A DNA stretch of 64,000 nucleotides from Sphingomonas sp. JUb134 (GCF_004341505.2 NZ_SLYP02000001.1:3310501-3374500), one strand, 5' to 3'; shown: positions 49,125 to 59,892, counted from the stretch's first letter. Made by a program: numbers and translations. The notes: generated by a model not told the origin, from the sequence alone.

Positions 49125-50108
49125 ATGCGCCTAGCCCTGTTGATCGGAGCCCTGTTGATGTCCTCTCCCGCCGCCGCCGAGCAGAAGCCCACCTGGACGC
49201 TGGTGATCCACGGCGGCGCCGGCTCGATCGAGCGCGCGCGCATGACCCCGGAGCGCGAGGCCGCCGCCCGCGCCGGCCTCGACGCCGCGCTCGCCGCCGG
49301 CGAAGCCGTGCTCGCCAAGGGCGGCAGCGCGGTCGATGCGGTCGAAGCGGCGATCCACGTGCTGGAGGACGATCCCAGCTTCAACGCGGGCCGCGGCGCC
49401 GTCTTCACCTATGAAGGCACCAATGAGCTCGACGCCGCGATCATGGACGGCTCGACCCGTGCCGCCGGCGCCGTCGCGGGCGTCACCCGCACCCGCCACC
49501 CCGTCAGCCTCGCCCGCGCGGTGATGGACAACAGCCCGCACGTCCTCCTCGCCGGCAAGGGCGCCGACATCTTCTCGACCGAACAGGGGCTGGAGCAGGT
49601 CGACCCCAGCTGGTTCGCGACCGACGAGCGCCGCCGCCAGCTCGACGAGCTCAAGGCCAAGAAGCTCGGCTGGTTCGACGTCGACATGAAATACGGCACC
49701 GTGGGCGCGGTCGCGCGCGACCAGGCCGGCCATGTCGCCGCCGCCACCTCGACCGGCGGCGTCACCGGCAAGCGCTGGGGCCGGGTCGGCGATTCGCCGC
49801 TGATCGGCGCCGGCACCTATGCCGACGACCGCGCCTGCGCCGTCTCCGCCACCGGTGCCGGCGAGTTCTTCATCCGCGAGGGCGTCGCGCACGAGATCTG
49901 CGCCCGCATCCGCTTCAAGGGCGAGACCCTGCAAGCCGCCGCCGACACGGTGATGGCGGAAACCCTGGCGCTGGGCGGCACCGGCGGCGTCATCGTCACC
50001 GGCCCGAATGGCGAGGCGACGTGGAGCTTCAACACCCCCGGCATGTACCGCGGCAAGGTCACGTCCGGCACGAAGCGCATCGTCGCGATCTACGGCGACG
50101 AGGGCTGA
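49125..50108 (+). CDS. iaaA: Isoaspartyl peptidase / plant-type L-asparaginase (exported)
   Basis: A 327-residue Ntn-hydrolase precursor with a signal peptide ([18 protein letters not shown]). The self-cleaving nucleophile Thr is in [11 protein letters not shown], preceded by the processing region, and the N-terminal half has [15 protein letters not shown] and [12 protein letters not shown]. It cleaves isoaspartyl dipeptides and asparagine after autoprocessing into two chains. The export signal places it in the periplasm. A CTGGAG ribosome-binding site precedes ATG 49125. Confidence 0.92.
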   Translation: MRLALLIGALLMSSPAAAEQKPTWTLVIHGGAGSIERARMTPEREAAARAGLDAALAAGEAVLAKGGSAVDAVEAAIHVLEDDPSFNAGRGAVFTYEGTNELDAAIMDGSTRAAGAVAGVTRTRHPVSLARAVMDNSPHVLLAGKGADIFSTEQGLEQVDPSWFATDERRRQLDELKAKKLGWFDVDMKYGTVGAVARDQAGHVAAATSTGGVTGKRWGRVGDSPLIGAGTYADDRACAVSATGAGEFFIREGVAHEICARIRFKGETLQAAADTVMAETLALGGTGGVIVTGPNGEATWSFNTPGMYRGKVTSGTKRIVAIYGDEG

Positions 50109-50162
50109 TCGCCCGTCCCGGCCGCCCTTGCCGCGGCGGCCGGGACGCCCACATGAAGCGGC

Positions 50163-50954
50163 ATGGAAGCGTTCCGCAGCACCCCGGCCGAGCGCGCCCG
50201 CGGCGCCGTCGCGGCCGTGGCCGTGTCGCTGGGCCTCGGCGCCGCGCTGGTTGCGGGCCTCTCCGTCGACGTGCGCCGGCTTGCCGAGCGCGCCCCCAGC
50301 GTTTTCGGCATCCTCCCCGCCCCCGAACCCGAGCCGACCCCGCCCGTCCGCTCCCGCCCCAAGCGCGAGGTCCACGAGGCGCCCAAGCGCGCCACCGCGC
50401 CCCGGCCAGAGGGTGCCGCCTCCCCCGCCAACCTGCGCGGCAAGGCGACCGAGATCGTCGCCCCGCCGGTGCCGATCGTCCTCCAGCCGCCGCCGCTGGT
50501 CACCGCCGAGATCGCCGGCACCGGCAGCCAGGCGAACACCGGCGCCGCCCCGATCAGGGGCCCCGGCACCGGCAGCGGCGGCGTGGGGAACGGCACCGGC
50601 AGCGGCGCGGGCGGGGATGGCGACGGCGGCGGCGGTGGTGGCGCAGGCGAGACCCCGCCCCGCTGGCGCCGCGGCCAGCTGCGCGATTCCGACTATCCCT
50701 CCGCCCTCACCCAAGCCGGGATCGGCGGCACGGTGGGCGTCCGCTACGTGGTCGAGACCAACGGCCGCGTCGGCCGCTGCGACGTCACCGATTCCAGCGG
50801 CAGCGCCCAGCTCGACGCGCTCACCTGCCGCCTGATCCAGCAGCGCTTCCGCTTCGATCCCTCCCGCGATGCCGAGGGCCGGCCGGTTGCCTCGACCATC
50901 GTCGAGAACCACGAATGGATCCCTGAGCCCGGCGAGGGATCGGACGAACGCTGA
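50163..50954 (+). CDS. TonB-like energy transducer
   Basis: A 263-residue protein: short cytoplasmic start, one TM helix (residues about 15-34), a long Pro/Lys-rich then Gly-rich linker (residues about 50-165), and a TonB C-terminal domain (IGGTVGVRYVVETNGRVGRC, RFRFDPSRDAEGRPVAST). It should couple the ExbBD proton motive force to outer-membrane receptors such as the one at 6.8 kb. The Gly-rich stretch is unusually long. exbB and exbD are not in this window. Confidence 0.85.
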   Translation: MEAFRSTPAERARGAVAAVAVSLGLGAALVAGLSVDVRRLAERAPSVFGILPAPEPEPTPPVRSRPKREVHEAPKRATAPRPEGAASPANLRGKATEIVAPPVPIVLQPPPLVTAEIAGTGSQANTGAAPIRGPGTGSGGVGNGTGSGAGGDGDGGGGGGAGETPPRWRRGQLRDSDYPSALTQAGIGGTVGVRYVVETNGRVGRCDVTDSSGSAQLDALTCRLIQQRFRFDPSRDAEGRPVASTIVENHEWIPEPGEGSDER

Positions 50955-51019
50955 CGGTTCGGCAAAACCGCCGAGTCCCACCCTCCCCCAGCCCTCGCGT
51001 TTCGCCTAAGGGACCGGCC

Positions 51020-51862
51020 ATGATTCGCCGCCTCCTCTTCGCGCTCGCCCTCGTCTTCGTCGCCTCACCCGCCCAGGCCTATTGGGAATATGGGCATGAG
51101 AGCGTCGCCGCGATCGCCTATCGCAACGTCTCCCCCGCCACCCGCGCGAAGATCGACGCGCTGCTGCGCCAGCAGAAGCTGCTGGAGACGCCTACCTGCC
51201 CCGCCCGCACGGTCGAGGAGGCGAGCGTCTGGGCCGACTGCGTGAAGCCGCTGGGCGAGCGGTTCAGCTACGCCTTTTCCTGGCACTATCAGAACGTCGA
51301 CGTGTGCAAGCCGTTCGATCTCAAGTCGGCCTGCAAGGACGGCAATTGCGTCTCGGCGCAGATCACCCGCGACATGAAGCTGCTCCAGGACCCCAAGGTC
51401 CCGGTCCGCGAGCGGGTGCAGGCGCTGGTGTTCCTGATCCACTTCGTCGGCGACCTGCACATGCCGCTCCACGCCGGCGACCGCGGCGATCTGGGCGGCA
51501 ACCGCGTCAAGGCCCGCTACGGCATCTACGGGCCGGATCGCTTCAACCTCCACAGCGTCTGGGACGGCCCGCTCACCGAGCGCGCGGTCTCCACTCCGCC
51601 GTCGATCTTCCGCACCTACACCGCCCAGGAACGCTCGATGCTCGCCGGCGGCAGCGTCGAGGACTGGAGCCGCCAGAGCTGGGAGATCAGCCGCGACTAT
51701 GCCTATGCCAGCGCCTTCGGCGGCGATGCCTGCGGGCCGGTGCCGGAAGGCCGGGTGACGCTCGACCAGGCGACCATCGACCGGCTCCTGCCCGTCGCCA
51801 AGCTTCAGGTCGAGCGCGGCGGCCTGCGCCTCGCGCGGCTGCTCGACGAGGCGCTCGGCTGA
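51020..51862 (+). CDS. S1/P1-type nuclease
   Basis: A 280-residue exported phosphodiesterase with a signal peptide ending QAYW, so that the Trp after cleavage becomes the N-terminal zinc ligand as in P1 nuclease. Other ligands are visible: YGHESVAAIAY, FSWHYQNVDV, HFVGDLHMPLHAGDRGDLGGN and NLHSVWDGPL. It degrades single-stranded nucleic acid in the periplasm, probably for phosphate or nucleotide scavenging. Confidence 0.92.
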   Translation: MIRRLLFALALVFVASPAQAYWEYGHESVAAIAYRNVSPATRAKIDALLRQQKLLETPTCPARTVEEASVWADCVKPLGERFSYAFSWHYQNVDVCKPFDLKSACKDGNCVSAQITRDMKLLQDPKVPVRERVQALVFLIHFVGDLHMPLHAGDRGDLGGNRVKARYGIYGPDRFNLHSVWDGPLTERAVSTPPSIFRTYTAQERSMLAGGSVEDWSRQSWEISRDYAYASAFGGDACGPVPEGRVTLDQATIDRLLPVAKLQVERGGLRLARLLDEALG

Positions 51863-52062
51863 ACCACCCGTCCGGATCCCGTTCCACCAACGGGCGTTCT
51901 TCTCTCCCATGGCGGCTGCCGCACCGGTGGAACGGCTGGCCGCTGTGGGCCTCGGTGGCTTCACCTTCCGTTCAGGCGGGGGGACGCCTTTGAAAGGCCC
52001 GTTTCACGGGGCTCTTCGGGCGGCGCAGGGAGCGCCGACCGGTCCTTAAAGGGAGGATGAAG

Positions 52063-52314
52063 ATGCGTATCCGTTCCATGATTCTCTTGGCCGCAGGCGC
52101 TGCGTCGCTCGCCGCCTGTTCCAAGGACCCGCCTGTCGCCACCACCCCGCCGCCGCCGCCGGGCGCGGTTTCGGGTAGCGTCGCTGCCGATCGCGACGGC
52201 GACGGCATCATCGACGGCTATTACACCTCGGACGGCATCTATCACCCGCTCGCGCCGCCGGCGCCGCCGCCCCCGCCGCCGCCGCCGCCCACCCCGCGGG
52301 GAGAACGCGGCTGA
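52063..52314 (+). CDS. Small proline-rich lipoprotein
   Basis: An 83-residue lipoprotein: signal peptide with lipobox LAAC, a central DRDGDGIIDGYYTSDGIYHP that looks like a single calcium-binding thrombospondin type-3-like motif, and a poly-proline tail. ATG 52063 is 6 nt after GGGAGG; the ATG at 52057 sits on the ribosome-binding site and is less likely. It lies 17 bp before the L,D-transpeptidase gene, so it may be a cell-envelope partner of it. Confidence 0.75.
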   Translation: MRIRSMILLAAGAASLAACSKDPPVATTPPPPPGAVSGSVAADRDGDGIIDGYYTSDGIYHPLAPPAPPPPPPPPPTPRGERG

Positions 52315-52331
52315 TCCGTCTCGACCGGGGG

Positions 52332-53726
52332 ATGCGGCACTGCCGCATCCCCGCCATTCTGCTTCTGATCGCCACCGCCGGGACCGGGCTCGCCCCGACC
52401 TGGGACGCGCGCGCCTATGCCCAGGCAAAGAAATCCGCGCCCGCCCGGAAATCCGCCGCAAGGAAGCCGGCACCCAAAAAGGCGACGGCAAAGCCCGCGC
52501 CCAGCGAGCCGCAGGCGACCCCCGCCACCCGCGCCGTCGCGGTGCAGATCCGCGAGCAGGCCGGCGGCAAGGTCAAGGGCTTCTACGCCGATCGCGGCTT
52601 CTGGCCGATCTGGGCGACGAGCGGCCGGCTGGGTCCGGAGGCCGACGCCTTTGTCGACATGGTCGAGACCGCCGACCTTGATGGCCTGCGCCCCAACAGC
52701 TACGGGCCGGATGCGCTGCGCAAGGCGGTGGCCGCGGCGCGCAGCGGCGATCCCGTCGCCGTCGCCCAGGCCGAACTCGCGCTCTCTCGCGCGCTTGCCG
52801 ACTATGTGGCGGACGTCCGCCGCCCGCGCGAAACGGGCATGACCTACCTCGATGACGAGGTGAAGCCCCGCAAGCTCAAGGCCGAGAACGTGCTGCGCGC
52901 GGCCGTCCTCACCAAGTCGTTCGCAAGCTACATCCGCGACATGGGCTGGATGAGCCCGCACTACGTGCGCCTGCGCACGCTGCTGGCGACCCCGGGCCTG
53001 TCCCCGGACGACCGCGCGCGCCTGCGCATCAACCTCGATCGCGCGCGCCTGCTGCCCGGCGCCTGGACGCGCCATATCGTCGTCGATGCCGCGTCGGCAC
53101 GCCTCTATTTCTACCAGGGCGGCAAGCAGGTCGGCACCATGCGCGTCGTCGTCGGCACGCCGCAGACGCAGACGCCGATGCTCGCCGGCATGGTCCGCTA
53201 CGCGATCCTCAACCCCTATTGGAACGTGCCGACCGACCTCGTCCAAAAGAAGATCGCGCCCAAGGTGCTCGCCGGCCAGTCGCTCACCGCCATGCGGTTC
53301 GAGGCGCTGTCCGACTGGAGCGAGAACGCCACCAGGCTCGATCCCAAGGCGATCGACTGGCACGCCGTTGCCGCCGGCCAGCAGGAAGTGCGCGTGCGCC
53401 AACTGCCCGGCCCCGCCAACTCGATGGGCCGCGTCAAGTTCATGTTCCCCAACGACCTCGGCATCTACCTGCACGACACCAACGAGAAGGCGCTGATGAA
53501 GAAGCCCGCCCGGCACTTCAGCAACGGCTGCGTGCGGCTGGAGGATGCGCCGACGCTGGGCAAATGGCTGCTCGGCAAGCCGATCACCACCGTCGCCAAG
53601 AAGCCGGAACAGGCCGCCCCCCTGCCCCAGGCGGTGCCCGTCTACCTCACCTATTTCACCGCCACCGCCGCCCCCAGGGGCGTCGCCTTCCTCCCCGACG
53701 TCTACGGCCGCGAGACCCGCGGCTGA
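52332..53726 (+). CDS. L,D-transpeptidase (YcbB/LdtD-like)
   Basis: A 464-residue exported peptidoglycan cross-linking enzyme. It has a signal peptide, a Lys/Ala/Pro-rich linker (residues about 30-60), a scaffold region, then the catalytic domain starting at HIVVDAASARLYFYQGG. The active-site motif HFSNGCVRLED contains catalytic Cys400. It makes 3-3 cross-links or attaches proteins to peptidoglycan. Its neighbour upstream is a small lipoprotein gene. Confidence 0.92.
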   Translation: MRHCRIPAILLLIATAGTGLAPTWDARAYAQAKKSAPARKSAARKPAPKKATAKPAPSEPQATPATRAVAVQIREQAGGKVKGFYADRGFWPIWATSGRLGPEADAFVDMVETADLDGLRPNSYGPDALRKAVAAARSGDPVAVAQAELALSRALADYVADVRRPRETGMTYLDDEVKPRKLKAENVLRAAVLTKSFASYIRDMGWMSPHYVRLRTLLATPGLSPDDRARLRINLDRARLLPGAWTRHIVVDAASARLYFYQGGKQVGTMRVVVGTPQTQTPMLAGMVRYAILNPYWNVPTDLVQKKIAPKVLAGQSLTAMRFEALSDWSENATRLDPKAIDWHAVAAGQQEVRVRQLPGPANSMGRVKFMFPNDLGIYLHDTNEKALMKKPARHFSNGCVRLEDAPTLGKWLLGKPITTVAKKPEQAAPLPQAVPVYLTYFTATAAPRGVAFLPDVYGRETRG

Positions 53727-53844
53727 CGGCGGAGGCGACGGGCGGGTTCGCCGCCCGCACGCCGATCGCCCGACCTGCTAATCCGCCACACCAGCCGCGC
53801 GACCCGTTAGGTCCGTGGCAACTTCCGCCTGCCATCCCTTCGCC

Positions 53845-54264
53845 ATGAGCAATCGCTTCCCTCATTTGCGGCAGGCGCAGGCCGATCGCGGCTCCTTTGG
53901 CTCGCGCCGCGCCTCGGCACGTCGGTCCGGCTACCCGGCGGTCGTCGCCCTGGGGTGTGTTCTGGTATTCGCCGCGACCTGGATCGCCACCCCAAACCTA
54001 CAGCGGTTGTGGGCACAGACCTCCACACCCAAGCCGCCTGCGGTGAAGGCGACAGTGCAGGACCCCGAAGCGGCCGAGCGCTCCGTCTACTTCAGCGGCT
54101 GCAGCGAGGCGCGCGCCGCAGGCGCCGCGCCCATACACCGCGGCTCCCCCGGCTATCGCCCGGAGATGGACGGGGACGGCGATGGGGTCGCCTGTGAAAA
54201 CTACAGCGGATTCCGCGGCAGCGAAGGCGGCTACAGGCTCCCCCGCCTCCGCCGCCGCCACTGA
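53845..54264 (+). CDS. Excalibur calcium-binding domain protein, membrane anchored
   Basis: A 139-residue protein with one TM helix (YPAVVALGCVLVFAATWIA) and a C-terminal excalibur domain (YFSGCSEARAAGAAPIHRG, then DGDGDGVACE with the DxDxDG loop and two cysteines). Such domains bind calcium outside the membrane and often accompany nucleases or surface proteins. ATG 53845 (MSNRFPHLRQ) is preferred to 53815. It is followed 90 bp later by the glycosyltransferase gene. Confidence 0.85.
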   Translation: MSNRFPHLRQAQADRGSFGSRRASARRSGYPAVVALGCVLVFAATWIATPNLQRLWAQTSTPKPPAVKATVQDPEAAERSVYFSGCSEARAAGAAPIHRGSPGYRPEMDGDGDGVACENYSGFRGSEGGYRLPRLRRRH

Positions 54265-54353
54265 TCCGCAAGCCCCGCTTTCCGAAACGAGGACGCCGCC
54301 CCACAGCCCCCGCAAGTCTTCGTTGACGCTTTCTCCGTACAGCACGTCCGCTC

Positions 54354-55883
54354 TTGAAGGCGCGATGGGCAGAACGGGAGCGCGGCTTGCGGCGCAGCGG
54401 CGATATCGGACGAGTTTGGGAAACACGGGGAGCGTGCGCTCGCGCACTCGGCTCCAGGCCAACGCTCCTGCTGCTCGCGATCCTTGCGGCCGCGGCGTTG
54501 CTGCGCCTCGGCACCGCCGATCATTCCCTATGGTATGACGAGCTCGCCTCCGTCGAGTTCGCCCGCCAGCCCATCCATCGCCTGTGGAGCGCGTGGATGG
54601 TGCGGGAAACCAACCCACCGTTGTTCTACTCGCTCTTGGCGGGAAGCATGGCCCTGTTCGGGGACAGCGACATTGCGCTCCGGCTGCTGCCGATCGCCAT
54701 CGGCCTCACGGGGATCTGGGCGGCGTTTCTGCTCGGCCGCACGCTGGATGGCCCACGCGCGGCGCTGCTGGCCGCGATGCTGCTCGCGCTCTCGGCCCAG
54801 CATGTCGATTTCAGCCAGCAAGTCCGGGCATATGGCCTGGCGCACACGGCAGTGCTCTTCGCCTGCCTCGGCATGGTGCTCTACCTTCGGCGCCGCTCCA
54901 CCGCGGGGCTGGTCCTCTACGCGGCAGCTACGCTTACGGCCCTGTACGCGCATACCACGCTGGCGCTCTTCGCCGGGCTTGCGGCCGTCACCATGCTCTG
55001 GCTGCTCCGGGACGACCGCCGCGCGCAGCGGGACTGGCTCGTGGCGAATGCCGGCGTGCTCGCGCTGTGGAGCTGGTGGGCGGCGATCACGCTTCGCCAG
55101 CTCGCCATGCCCGTCACCAACATCGCCTGGATCGCAGCGCCCTCCTTCCGCGAAGCGATCGACATGACGGCGGTCGCGTATCTGCCGATGTACCTGCGCG
55201 CAGCGGGTCCGGTCGGCACTGCCCAGCTCCTCGGGCTCTTCGCAGGGCTGGGCGCCTGGGTGGTGCGGGCACGCCGGCCCGACCTCACGCTCCTCGCGGT
55301 GCTGGTCGCCGGCGCACCGCTGCTGCTGTTCGCCATCACCCAGCGCGTCCCGATCTTCCTGCCGCGCACCTTGAGCTGGGCAAGCAGCCCGGCGCTGGTC
55401 CTGCTCTCGGTCGCGGTCGTCCAGATCCGGTCGCGCCTGGTCGCCGCAGCGACCGTGGCGGTATTGCTCGCCTCCAGCGCGATCGGGCTCGCGGCTTGGC
55501 TGCCGGACCGGGAGCGCGATCAATGGCGCCAGACGGCTGCCGCAGTCGAGCGCCTGCATCCCCTGCCGGTGTTCGCAGGCGACGACGCCGTGGCGCTGGC
55601 GATGCTGAAATACCGCGCCTCGCCGGCTTCGGGCTTCACCCCCATCGTGGTCCAGGCGCCGTGGCGGGAGCGCTGGGCCGCGGGCCTCTACTCCGGCCCG
55701 CATCTCTCACCGGCGGCAGCACGGCGGCTGATCCGGATGCGCGGCTGTGCGGTCGCGATCGGCTGGGGGCCGATGTATCCGCCGATCCTGGAGGGCGCCG
55801 CCACGCAACGCATCGGCCCGCCGGATCGCCAGCCGGAGGTGCTGCTCGTGCAGTTCCCCGGCGGCCGTGGATGTTCCCGCTGA
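54354..55883 (+). CDS. GT-C type membrane glycosyltransferase (PMT/ArnT-like)
   Basis: A 509-residue protein with about ten TM helices. The first periplasmic loop has the catalytic-type acidic pair in HSLWYDELASVEFAR, and NPPLFYSLLAGSMALFGDSD matches the GT39/GT83-like superfamily that uses polyprenyl-phosphate sugars. The acceptor is unknown, possibly lipid A, a glycolipid or protein. No ATG precedes the first helix; TTG 54354 (or TTG 54387) must serve as start. Confidence 0.8.
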   Translation: MKARWAERERGLRRSGDIGRVWETRGACARALGSRPTLLLLAILAAAALLRLGTADHSLWYDELASVEFARQPIHRLWSAWMVRETNPPLFYSLLAGSMALFGDSDIALRLLPIAIGLTGIWAAFLLGRTLDGPRAALLAAMLLALSAQHVDFSQQVRAYGLAHTAVLFACLGMVLYLRRRSTAGLVLYAAATLTALYAHTTLALFAGLAAVTMLWLLRDDRRAQRDWLVANAGVLALWSWWAAITLRQLAMPVTNIAWIAAPSFREAIDMTAVAYLPMYLRAAGPVGTAQLLGLFAGLGAWVVRARRPDLTLLAVLVAGAPLLLFAITQRVPIFLPRTLSWASSPALVLLSVAVVQIRSRLVAAATVAVLLASSAIGLAAWLPDRERDQWRQTAAAVERLHPLPVFAGDDAVALAMLKYRASPASGFTPIVVQAPWRERWAAGLYSGPHLSPAAARRLIRMRGCAVAIGWGPMYPPILEGAATQRIGPPDRQPEVLLVQFPGGRGCSR

Positions 55884-55910
55884 TCCCCTGACGGCGGTGC
55901 AGCGCCGGGC

Positions 55911-57026
55911 TTAGCCCAGCGCCGACTTCAGCTTGGCGAAGAAGCCCTGGCTCTCGGGGCATTCCTCGCCCGTCTCGGTCTCGCGGAATGCTTCCAGGAG
56001 CTCGCGCTGCTTGGCCGACAGCCGCGTCGGCGTCTCCACCTCGACGCGCACCACCAGGTCGCCGAAGCCGCGGCCCTGCAGCACCGGCATGCCGGCCCCG
56101 CGCTGGCGCAGCTCGCGGCCGGACTGGATGCCGGCCGGGATGCGGATCGTGCGCACGTCGCCGTCGAGCCCCGGGATCTCGATCTCGCCGCCCAGCGCCG
56201 CGGTCGTGAAGCTGATCGGTGCGCGCGCGTAGAGCGTCGTGCCCTCGCGCTCGAACAGCGGGTGCCGCTTCACGTGCATGAAGATGTAGAGGTCGCCCGC
56301 CGGCGCCCCGCGTGCGCCCGCCTCGCCCTCGCCGGTCAGGCGGATGCGCGTGCCCTCGTCGACGCCCGGCGGCACGTTGACCGACAGCGTCTTGGTCTGC
56401 TCCACCCGGCCCTCGCCGTGGCAGGCCGGGCACGGATCGCTGATCACCTGGCCCGCGCCATGGCAGGTCGGGCAGGCGCGCTCGACCACGAAGAAGCCCT
56501 GCTGCGCGCGCACCTTGCCGTGGCCGGCGCAGGTCGTGCAGGTCTTGGCGCTCGTCCCGGGCTTGGCACCCGTGCCGCCGCAGGGGGCGCAGGCGCTGGA
56601 CACGTCGACCGTGATCTCGGTCGCCTTGCCATGGAACGCCTCGTCGAGCGTGATCTCCATGTCGTAGCGCAGGTCGGCACCCCGGCGCGGTCCCGCACGC
56701 CCGCCGCCGCGGCCGCCCATGAACTCGCCGAACACGCTTTCGAAGATGTCGGAAAAGCCGCCGAAGTCCTGCGGGCCGGCGCCGCCGCCCCCGCCCTGGC
56801 GGAACGCGGCATGGCCATAGCGGTCGTAGGCCGCGCGCTTCTGCGGGTCCTTCAGCACCTCATAGGCTTCGGACACGGCCTTGAACTTGGCCTCCGAATC
56901 CTTGCACCCGGCGTTGCGGTCCGGGTGATACTGCATCGCGAGCTTGCGATAGGCGGACTTGAGCGTCGCGCCATCGGCGGTGCGCTCGCATCCGAGCAGT
57001 TCGTAATAGTCGACTTCGGTGCTCAT
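55911..57026 (-). CDS. dnaJ: Chaperone protein DnaJ
   Basis: A 371-residue type I J-protein: J domain with HPD at 34-36, Gly/Phe linker (residues about 76-110), four CxxCxGxG zinc repeats ([32 protein letters not shown]) and a C-terminal substrate-binding region. It delivers substrates to DnaK and stimulates its ATPase. It lies 207 bp downstream of dnaK on the same strand; the gap holds no gene. Confidence 0.96.
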   Translation of the reverse strand: MSTEVDYYELLGCERTADGATLKSAYRKLAMQYHPDRNAGCKDSEAKFKAVSEAYEVLKDPQKRAAYDRYGHAAFRQGGGGGAGPQDFGGFSDIFESVFGEFMGGRGGGRAGPRRGADLRYDMEITLDEAFHGKATEITVDVSSACAPCGGTGAKPGTSAKTCTTCAGHGKVRAQQGFFVVERACPTCHGAGQVISDPCPACHGEGRVEQTKTLSVNVPPGVDEGTRIRLTGEGEAGARGAPAGDLYIFMHVKRHPLFEREGTTLYARAPISFTTAALGGEIEIPGLDGDVRTIRIPAGIQSGRELRQRGAGMPVLQGRGFGDLVVRVEVETPTRLSAKQRELLEAFRETETGEECPESQGFFAKLKSALG

Positions 57027-57233
57027 GCCGCTTCCATCTGCCGCCGCTCGCAGCACCCGGGGGTGTGCATCGCGTCGGCCGTCCCCCGGGCGCAGGCCGC
57101 GGTCCAGGGCCACCCGCGGCGCCGTGTGTTGCTCTCGTCCCCAGCTCGCGCCGGCTCCGAATCAAACGCCGGGTCGCCCCCTGCCCCTCCGCTCCCGAAG
57201 GACCGGCGGAAGCGGAGACGACCCGGCAGCGTC

Positions 57234-59138
57234 TTACTTCTTGCTGTCGTCGACTTCGGAGAATTCCGCGTCGACCACATCGTCGTCCTGAGCGGCAGCA
57301 CCGCCCTCGGCACCCGGCGAAGCCTCGGCCTGCTGCTGCTTCTCGTAGATCGCCTGGCCCAGCTTCATCGCGACCTGGGCGAGCTCCTGCGCCTTGGTGG
57401 TCATCTGGTCGGCGTCGCCGCTTTCCACTGCCGCCTTGGTCTCGGCGATCTTGCCCTCGATCTCGCTCTTCAGGCTCGCGTCGACCTTGTCGCCATTGTC
57501 GGCCAGCTGGCGCTCGGTGGTGTGCACCAGGCTCTCGGCGTTGTTCTTCGCCTCGGCCGCCGCACGGCGCTTCTTGTCCTCCTCGGCGAACTGCTCGGCG
57601 TCGCGCACCATCTGGTCGATGTCGCTGTCCGAGAGACCACCCGAAGCCTGGATGCGGATCTGCTGCTCCTTGCCCGTGCCCTTGTCCTTGGCAGAGACGT
57701 TGACGATGCCGTTCGCGTCGATGTCGAAAGTGACCTCGATCTGCGGCACGCCGCGCGGCGCCGGCGGAATGCCGACCAGGTCGAACTGGCCCAGCATCTT
57801 GTTGTCCGCCGCCATCTCGCGCTCGCCCTGGAACACGCGGATGGTGACCGCCTGCTGGTTGTCGTCGGCCGTCGAATAGACCTGCGACTTCTTGGTCGGG
57901 ATCGTCGTGTTGCGGTCGATCATCTTGGTCATGATGCCGCCCAGCGTCTCGATGCCCAGCGACAGCGGGGTCACGTCGAGCAGCAGCACGTCCTTGACGT
58001 CACCCTGCAGCACGCCGGCCTGGATCGCGGCACCGATCGCCACGACCTCGTCCGGGTTGACGCCGGTGTGCGGCTCCTTGCCGAAGAAGTCCTTCACGAC
58101 CTGGCGCACCTTGGGCATGCGGGTCATGCCGCCGACCATCACGACCTCGTCGATCGCGCTCGCCTTCACGCCCGCATCGGCCATCGCCTTGCGGCACGGC
58201 TCCAGCGTGCGCTGGATGAGATCATCGACCAGCCGCTCCAGGTCGGCGCGGTTGATCGTCTTCACCAGGTGCTTCGGCCCGTTCTGGTCCGCGGTGATGA
58301 AGGGTAGGTTGACCTCGGTCGACTGTGCCGAGGACAGCTCGATCTTCGCCTTCTCGGCCGCTTCCTTCAGCCGCTGCAGCGCCAGCTTGTCCTTGGTGAG
58401 GTCGATCCCTTCCGCCTTCTTGAACTCGTCCGCCAGGAACTGCACGACCTTGGAGTCGAAGTCCTCGCCGCCCAGGAAGGTGTCGCCGTTGGTGGCCTTC
58501 ACCTCGAACACGCCGTCGCCGATCTCCAGGATCGAGATGTCGAACGTGCCGCCGCCCAGGTCATAGACCGCGATGGTCTTGTTGTTGTCCTTGTCCAGGC
58601 CATAGGCGAGCGCCGCCGCGGTCGGCTCGTTGATGATGCGCAGCACTTCCAGGCCGGCGATCTTGCCCGCGTCCTTGGTCGCCTGGCGCTGGGCGTCGTT
58701 GAAGTACGCCGGCACCGTGATCACGGCCTGCGTCACCGTCTCGCCCAGATAGCTCTCGGCGGTTTCCTTCATCTTCTGGAGCGTGAAGGCGCTGATCTGC
58801 GAAGGCGAATATTCCTCGCCGCCCGCCTTCACCCACGCGTCGCCGTTGGGGCCGCGTGCGATGCTGTAGGGCACCAGCTCGGTGTCCTTCTTGGTGACGG
58901 GATCGTCGAAGCGGCGGCCGATCAGGCGCTTCACCGCAAAGATCGTGTTGTCGGGGTTGGTGACCGCCTGGCGCTTGGCCGGCTGGCCGATCAGTCGCTC
59001 CCCATCCTTGGCGAACGCGACGATCGACGGCGTGGTGCGCGCACCTTCCGCATTCTCGATCACCTTGGGGCTGCCGCCTTCCATCACTGCGACGCAGCTG
59101 TTGGTGGTGCCCAGATCGATCCCGATTACTTTAGCCAT
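57234..59138 (-). CDS. dnaK: Chaperone protein DnaK (Hsp70)
   Basis: A 634-residue Hsp70. The ATPase domain has [37 protein letters not shown] and [15 protein letters not shown]. The substrate domain follows, with an acidic C-terminal end ([15 protein letters not shown]). ATG 59138 ([10 protein letters not shown]) is the family start; the upstream extension to 59168 is not conserved. A heat-shock-type promoter lies about 80-110 bp upstream. Confidence 0.97.
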   Translation of the reverse strand: MAKVIGIDLGTTNSCVAVMEGGSPKVIENAEGARTTPSIVAFAKDGERLIGQPAKRQAVTNPDNTIFAVKRLIGRRFDDPVTKKDTELVPYSIARGPNGDAWVKAGGEEYSPSQISAFTLQKMKETAESYLGETVTQAVITVPAYFNDAQRQATKDAGKIAGLEVLRIINEPTAAALAYGLDKDNNKTIAVYDLGGGTFDISILEIGDGVFEVKATNGDTFLGGEDFDSKVVQFLADEFKKAEGIDLTKDKLALQRLKEAAEKAKIELSSAQSTEVNLPFITADQNGPKHLVKTINRADLERLVDDLIQRTLEPCRKAMADAGVKASAIDEVVMVGGMTRMPKVRQVVKDFFGKEPHTGVNPDEVVAIGAAIQAGVLQGDVKDVLLLDVTPLSLGIETLGGIMTKMIDRNTTIPTKKSQVYSTADDNQQAVTIRVFQGEREMAADNKMLGQFDLVGIPPAPRGVPQIEVTFDIDANGIVNVSAKDKGTGKEQQIRIQASGGLSDSDIDQMVRDAEQFAEEDKKRRAAAEAKNNAESLVHTTERQLADNGDKVDASLKSEIEGKIAETKAAVESGDADQMTTKAQELAQVAMKLGQAIYEKQQQAEASPGAEGGAAAQDDDVVDAEFSEVDDSKK

Positions 59139-59217
59139 ATTCCCTCGTAGGCCCCCGGCTCGTGTCAAACCATCGAAACACGCCCCCGTGACTGGGCGAC
59201 GCGTCGTTACGCTGGGG

Positions 59218-59246
59218 CATATAGGTGGGGTTCCGCTTGCCGCAAG
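59218..59246 (-). promoter_or_regulatory. Sigma-32 (RpoH)-type promoter of dnaK
   Basis: On the minus strand CTTGCG, 12 nt, then CCCACCTATAT, close to the alphaproteobacterial heat-shock consensus (CTTG... / CCCCATnTA). It would start transcription roughly 70 nt before the dnaK ATG. Confidence 0.6.
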
Positions 59247-59319
59247 ATTGCGTGGAACCTATCCGTTTCGCGAGAGTGAACCGGCCGCGCCCGCCGCCCG
59301 GCCCAAGGGGGAAACCACC

Positions 59320-59892
59320 ATGTCCGCCACCACCGCCGCCGCCCTCGCCCGCCCCGCCCGCCTGGGCCTCCCGGCGCTCCGGCTGCCGGCCCTCCCCCGG
59401 CCGTTCCTCCCCCTCTTCGCCCTCTCCCTGCTCGCCGGCTGCGGCACCGCCGCCGAAGCCCCCGCCGAGCCCCAGGCGCAAAAGGCCTGGGTCCGCCTCC
59501 CCGCCGTCCCCGGCCGCCCGGCGGCCGGCTATCTGACGCTGGTCGGCGGCAACAAGGATGCGACGCTGGTCGCCGTCACCACGCCCGCCGCCGCCCGCAC
59601 CGAGCTGCACGAGACCATGAAGATGGACGCCCCCGGCGCGCCCGACCACGCCGGCCACGAGGCGATGGCAGGCATGTCCGGCGCCACCACCATGCGCCCC
59701 GTCAAGGCGCTGCCCCTCCCCGCCGGCCAGACGGTGAAGCTTGCCCCCGGCGGCCTCCACCTGATGCTGTTCGACATGGACGCGAAGGTGGCGCCCGGCG
59801 CAAGCGTGCCGCTGCGGCTGGCGTTCGCGGACGGGCGGACGCTGGAGACGCAGGCGAAGGCGGTCGCGGCCGGGGATGCGGGGGTGGAATGA
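59320..59892 (+). CDS. Copper chaperone PCuAC-domain lipoprotein
   Basis: A 190-residue lipoprotein with a signal peptide and lipobox LAGC, then a PCuAC fold (AWVRLPAVPGRPAAGYLTLVGG). The copper motif is visible as H...M (LHETMKM) with a later Met and GLHLMLFD. A His/Met-rich insert (DHAGHEAMAGMSGATTM) adds further metal ligands. It probably delivers Cu(I) to cytochrome oxidase in the periplasm. GGGG before GAAACCACC serves as ribosome-binding site for ATG 59320. Confidence 0.88.
   Translation: MSATTAAALARPARLGLPALRLPALPRPFLPLFALSLLAGCGTAAEAPAEPQAQKAWVRLPAVPGRPAAGYLTLVGGNKDATLVAVTTPAAARTELHETMKMDAPGAPDHAGHEAMAGMSGATTMRPVKALPLPAGQTVKLAPGGLHLMLFDMDAKVAPGASVPLRLAFADGRTLETQAKAVAAGDAGVE

Noticed and set aside
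50500..50660. Gly-rich tract in the TonB gene taken as a tandem DNA repeat
   Set aside because: It is irregular GGC/GGN codon use encoding the periplasmic linker, without a fixed repeat unit.
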